Below are positions 8,955 to 10,908 of a stretch of DNA of 10,908 bases, one piece after another. The translations under genes were made by a program, and so were the position numbers. The notes under the pieces were generated by a model. That model was not told where the DNA came from, searched no databases, and saw nothing but the letters and a program-made list of their open reading frames with translations. The stretch covers positions 1 to 10,908 of the forward strand of contig JAAMXP010004576.1 in the NCBI GenBank assembly GCA_019693395.1, given 5' to 3'. Origin of the DNA: Ettlia oleoabundans. Taxonomy: Eukaryota > Chlorophyta > Chlorophyceae > Chlamydomonadales. The stretch's first letter is position 1. Every line of letters starts with the position of its first letter.

Positions 8955-10517
8955 ATGCAGGCGACAATGCAGCTTGCAGCAGCTCCCATGGCTGCCCGGT
9001 AAGGTCCAGAGAGGCTGCATGCCGTCGACTGCCCCGTCACCAGCTCTCGTGGCTCACAGCCAGACGTCCGCTGCCCCGCTGTTGCAGGCTGCAGCGCTCA
9101 ATGACGTGTAGGCTTACACCTCCCGTTCGCGTGACGCCGCTGGGAGGCAAAGGTGAGAAGCCACCGGCGGAGCTGGTTTATGGCGGCATGGACACCAGTG
9201 GCCTACAGAAGGCTGGCTGCAGGCATTTCTGCTATTGCTCTGCGCACACGTCTATGCTGTTTATTTGATGGTTTTCCTGTGTTTCAAGGATCAACTGATG
9301 TGCTGTTCGACTGTGCAGCCTCCCATCTGGCGCAGCGTAGGGCAGTACGCTCGGGTGTTGCGGTGCGCGCCGGACTGGAGGATGCCTTGGGTGCTGCCGC
9401 TGACAGGTGAGCAGCAGCTTCGTTAAGTGGAAGCCACTGGTTGCCAGATATATGTGGTACAGCTTGTTTGCTGGCTGCGTAATGCTGATGGTTGGTGGCG
9501 TCCTTGAGCTCTCAGTGTGGGGCAAAAGCTCATTCACCATCATAAAATAGCAGTATTGCAAGAAAGTCCAGGGGGTCGGTGGCTATCATGTGCTTCAGTG
9601 CGTACACTGCACAGCTGGAAGCTGCACATACATTATCCATGTTGCAGCCCAGCTGGACACACTTCCTGCGCCCGTTCTGCGCCCGTTCCACGATGGCCAC
9701 AAAAATATTCCCCGCCTGCGCCTGTGTGTGTGCCTTGCCTGCAGCGCTCCTTCCGCATTTCACAACCTGGCTGCGCACCTGACGACCACGCTGTTCCTGC
9801 TGGGTGATGCTGCTGACTCTCTGGCCGATGTTATATCTTCCAGCAGCGATGCCGCATCAGGTGCTGCCTCCTCGGCTGTGGATGCCGTGACCAACGCTGC
9901 AGGAGCAGCCGCCGACGCGGCTCCCGCAGCTGCGGAAACAGCCAGCAACAGCGGCGGTGTGTTTGGCGCGTTTGCTGGTGCCTTTGAGGCCTTTTTGAAG
10001 GTGCTGGACAATGGGCTGGAGAAGGTTGGCGTGCCCTACAGGTGCGCACACCTGAAGCCAGAGGAGAGTGGGGGAGAAATATCTGTGGAAGAAGGGCAGT
10101 TGGGCAGAGATGGCTGTGCCGGTTGGTGCACCTGTCAAGACCAACAGGTTGTTTGTGTGTGTTTTAACGAGTGTGTTTCACCTGCACTTGCGTTGCAGCT
10201 ATGGCTTCGCCATCATTCTGCTGACCTTGCTAGTGAAGGTTGCTACCTACCCACTCACAAAGCAGCAGGTGCGTCGATTCAGGTGCAGTTATTTCGTAAC
10301 AAGCAGGTCACTGCACCCAACAGCTGCATTGTCATGCTGTATTGGACAGCACAGATAGGCAAATGGCAATCAGCAGGATGAGCCCACGTCATTTGTTTTG
10401 GGCGCCCTTTCTTGTTGGTGTATCCTGTAGGTGGAGTCCACACTCAGCATGCAGGCACTGCAGCCGCGCGTGAAGGAGCTGCAGGCCAAGTTCGCAAACG
10501 ACCCAGAGCGCCTGCAG
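8955..10517 (+). CDS. ALB3: ALB3 thylakoid membrane insertase (YidC/Oxa1/Alb3 family), 5' part, six exons, runs off the window
   Basis: Exons: 8955-8998, 9088-9152, 9319-9406, 9745-10041, 10199-10268, 10431-10517; phases 2, 1, 2, 2, 0 agree at every junction, giving 217 residues before an intron that reaches the right edge. ALB3 inserts light-harvesting proteins into thylakoid membranes, working with cpSRP. Residues 1-65 are basic and Ala-rich with few acidic residues, fitting a transit peptide. Residues 66-140 are Ala/Asp-rich. From about 140 the YidC core begins: GAFEAFLKVLDNGLEKVGVP, then the first conserved membrane helix SYGFAIILLTLLVKVATYPL (165-184), then the stromal loop VESTLSMQALQPRVKELQAK. 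Lys178 sits where bacterial YidC has its conserved hydrophilic-groove Arg; Lys there is normal in ALB3 as I recall it. The start ATG has an aaac context and the strong donors GTAAGG and GTGAGA follow. Four conserved helices and the C-terminal cpSRP43-binding tail are missing because of the window edge. Confidence 0.9.
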
Positions 10518-10908
10518 GTGGGTGATATATGGGTTGTTTTGAGGGGTGGCTGCAGTGAGCGAGGCGGCACTCCAAACAACAGTTTTAGTTATGTGTATTA
10601 CTCTCTCATCTTGCCTCATCTATTACGCCACTTTTGACTCCAGTGTTGTTGCACCGTTGCATCAGCACATACTCTGATGCCATGTTGATTGTTGCAACAT
10701 GTTGCCGAAAGGGCAAAGATATAATTTACATTTGCATCATATGCCTTTTGACCCTTGCTAGCGTCACCTTGCGTGGCATCTTTCCTTCAGCTTGGGTCAT
10801 CCCTGGGTTTACAGATTGTTAGCCGATAGTGGTTGACTTATCCATTGTTTCCAAGGGCAGATTAGACGCATTTGCAGCTTAAGTGAGCCTGATCAGGGAC
10901 TAGCGGGG
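10518..10908 (+). other. Partial intron of ALB3, no further exon seen
   Basis: After the donor CAG|GTGGGT the family should continue with a segment like LETARLYKEAGVNP. No frame on the plus strand encodes anything similar up to the edge, so this intron is at least 391 bases, among the longest in the window. It is richer in A/T than the flanking exons. I see no transposon ends or RNA gene in it. Confidence 0.7.

Noticed and set aside
8653..9268. Long plus-strand open frames around the ALB3 start, extending upstream to about 8653
   Set aside because: They only partly overlap the ALB3 frame. Upstream of 8955 the translation is Cys/Arg/Trp-rich with no transit-peptide character, while the ATG at 8955 gives one and phases with the next exon.

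Overview
The window reads as nuclear DNA of a green alga. The genes are GC-rich and split by many short spliceosomal introns (about 120 to 400 bp). Predicted plastid targeting peptides are present, and two of the four genes have the chlorophyte poly(A) signal TGTAA at a sensible distance after the stop codon. A volvocalean or sphaeroplealean chlorophyte is my best guess, but nothing here fixes the genus. No rRNA, tRNA, CRISPR array or transposon was recognised.

I rebuilt four intron-containing genes by matching open frames to splice sites and checking that codon phase carries over at every junction. From left to right: (1) minus strand, 986-2282, a 273-residue disordered protein with a C-terminal PNRC/EDC1-type proline-rich motif, probably linked to mRNA decapping; its first intron looks like a GC-AG intron. 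(2) Minus strand, 3234-5906, a NIPA-family (DUF803) magnesium-transporter-like membrane protein of about 431 residues in six exons, with a long Ala/Gly-rich loop and an uncertain C-terminus. (3) Minus strand, 6629-8580, an unrecognised 278-residue protein with a plastid-type N-terminus, a Pro-rich stretch, helical segments and a C-terminal Trp-rich hydrophobic domain. (4) Plus strand, from 8955 and running off the right edge, the 5' part of ALB3, the thylakoid YidC/Oxa1-family insertase.

The unrecognised gene 3 and ALB3 are divergent, with start codons 374 bp apart, so they may share a promoter region. Both appear plastid-targeted and both are membrane proteins. That makes gene 3 the most interesting unknown here. 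The left 985 bases, the 2283-3233 interval and the 5907-6628 interval hold no gene I can support beyond UTRs, poly(A) signals and one unassigned open frame.

All exon boundaries are inferred by eye from splice consensus, phase and family resemblance. RNA-seq would settle them.
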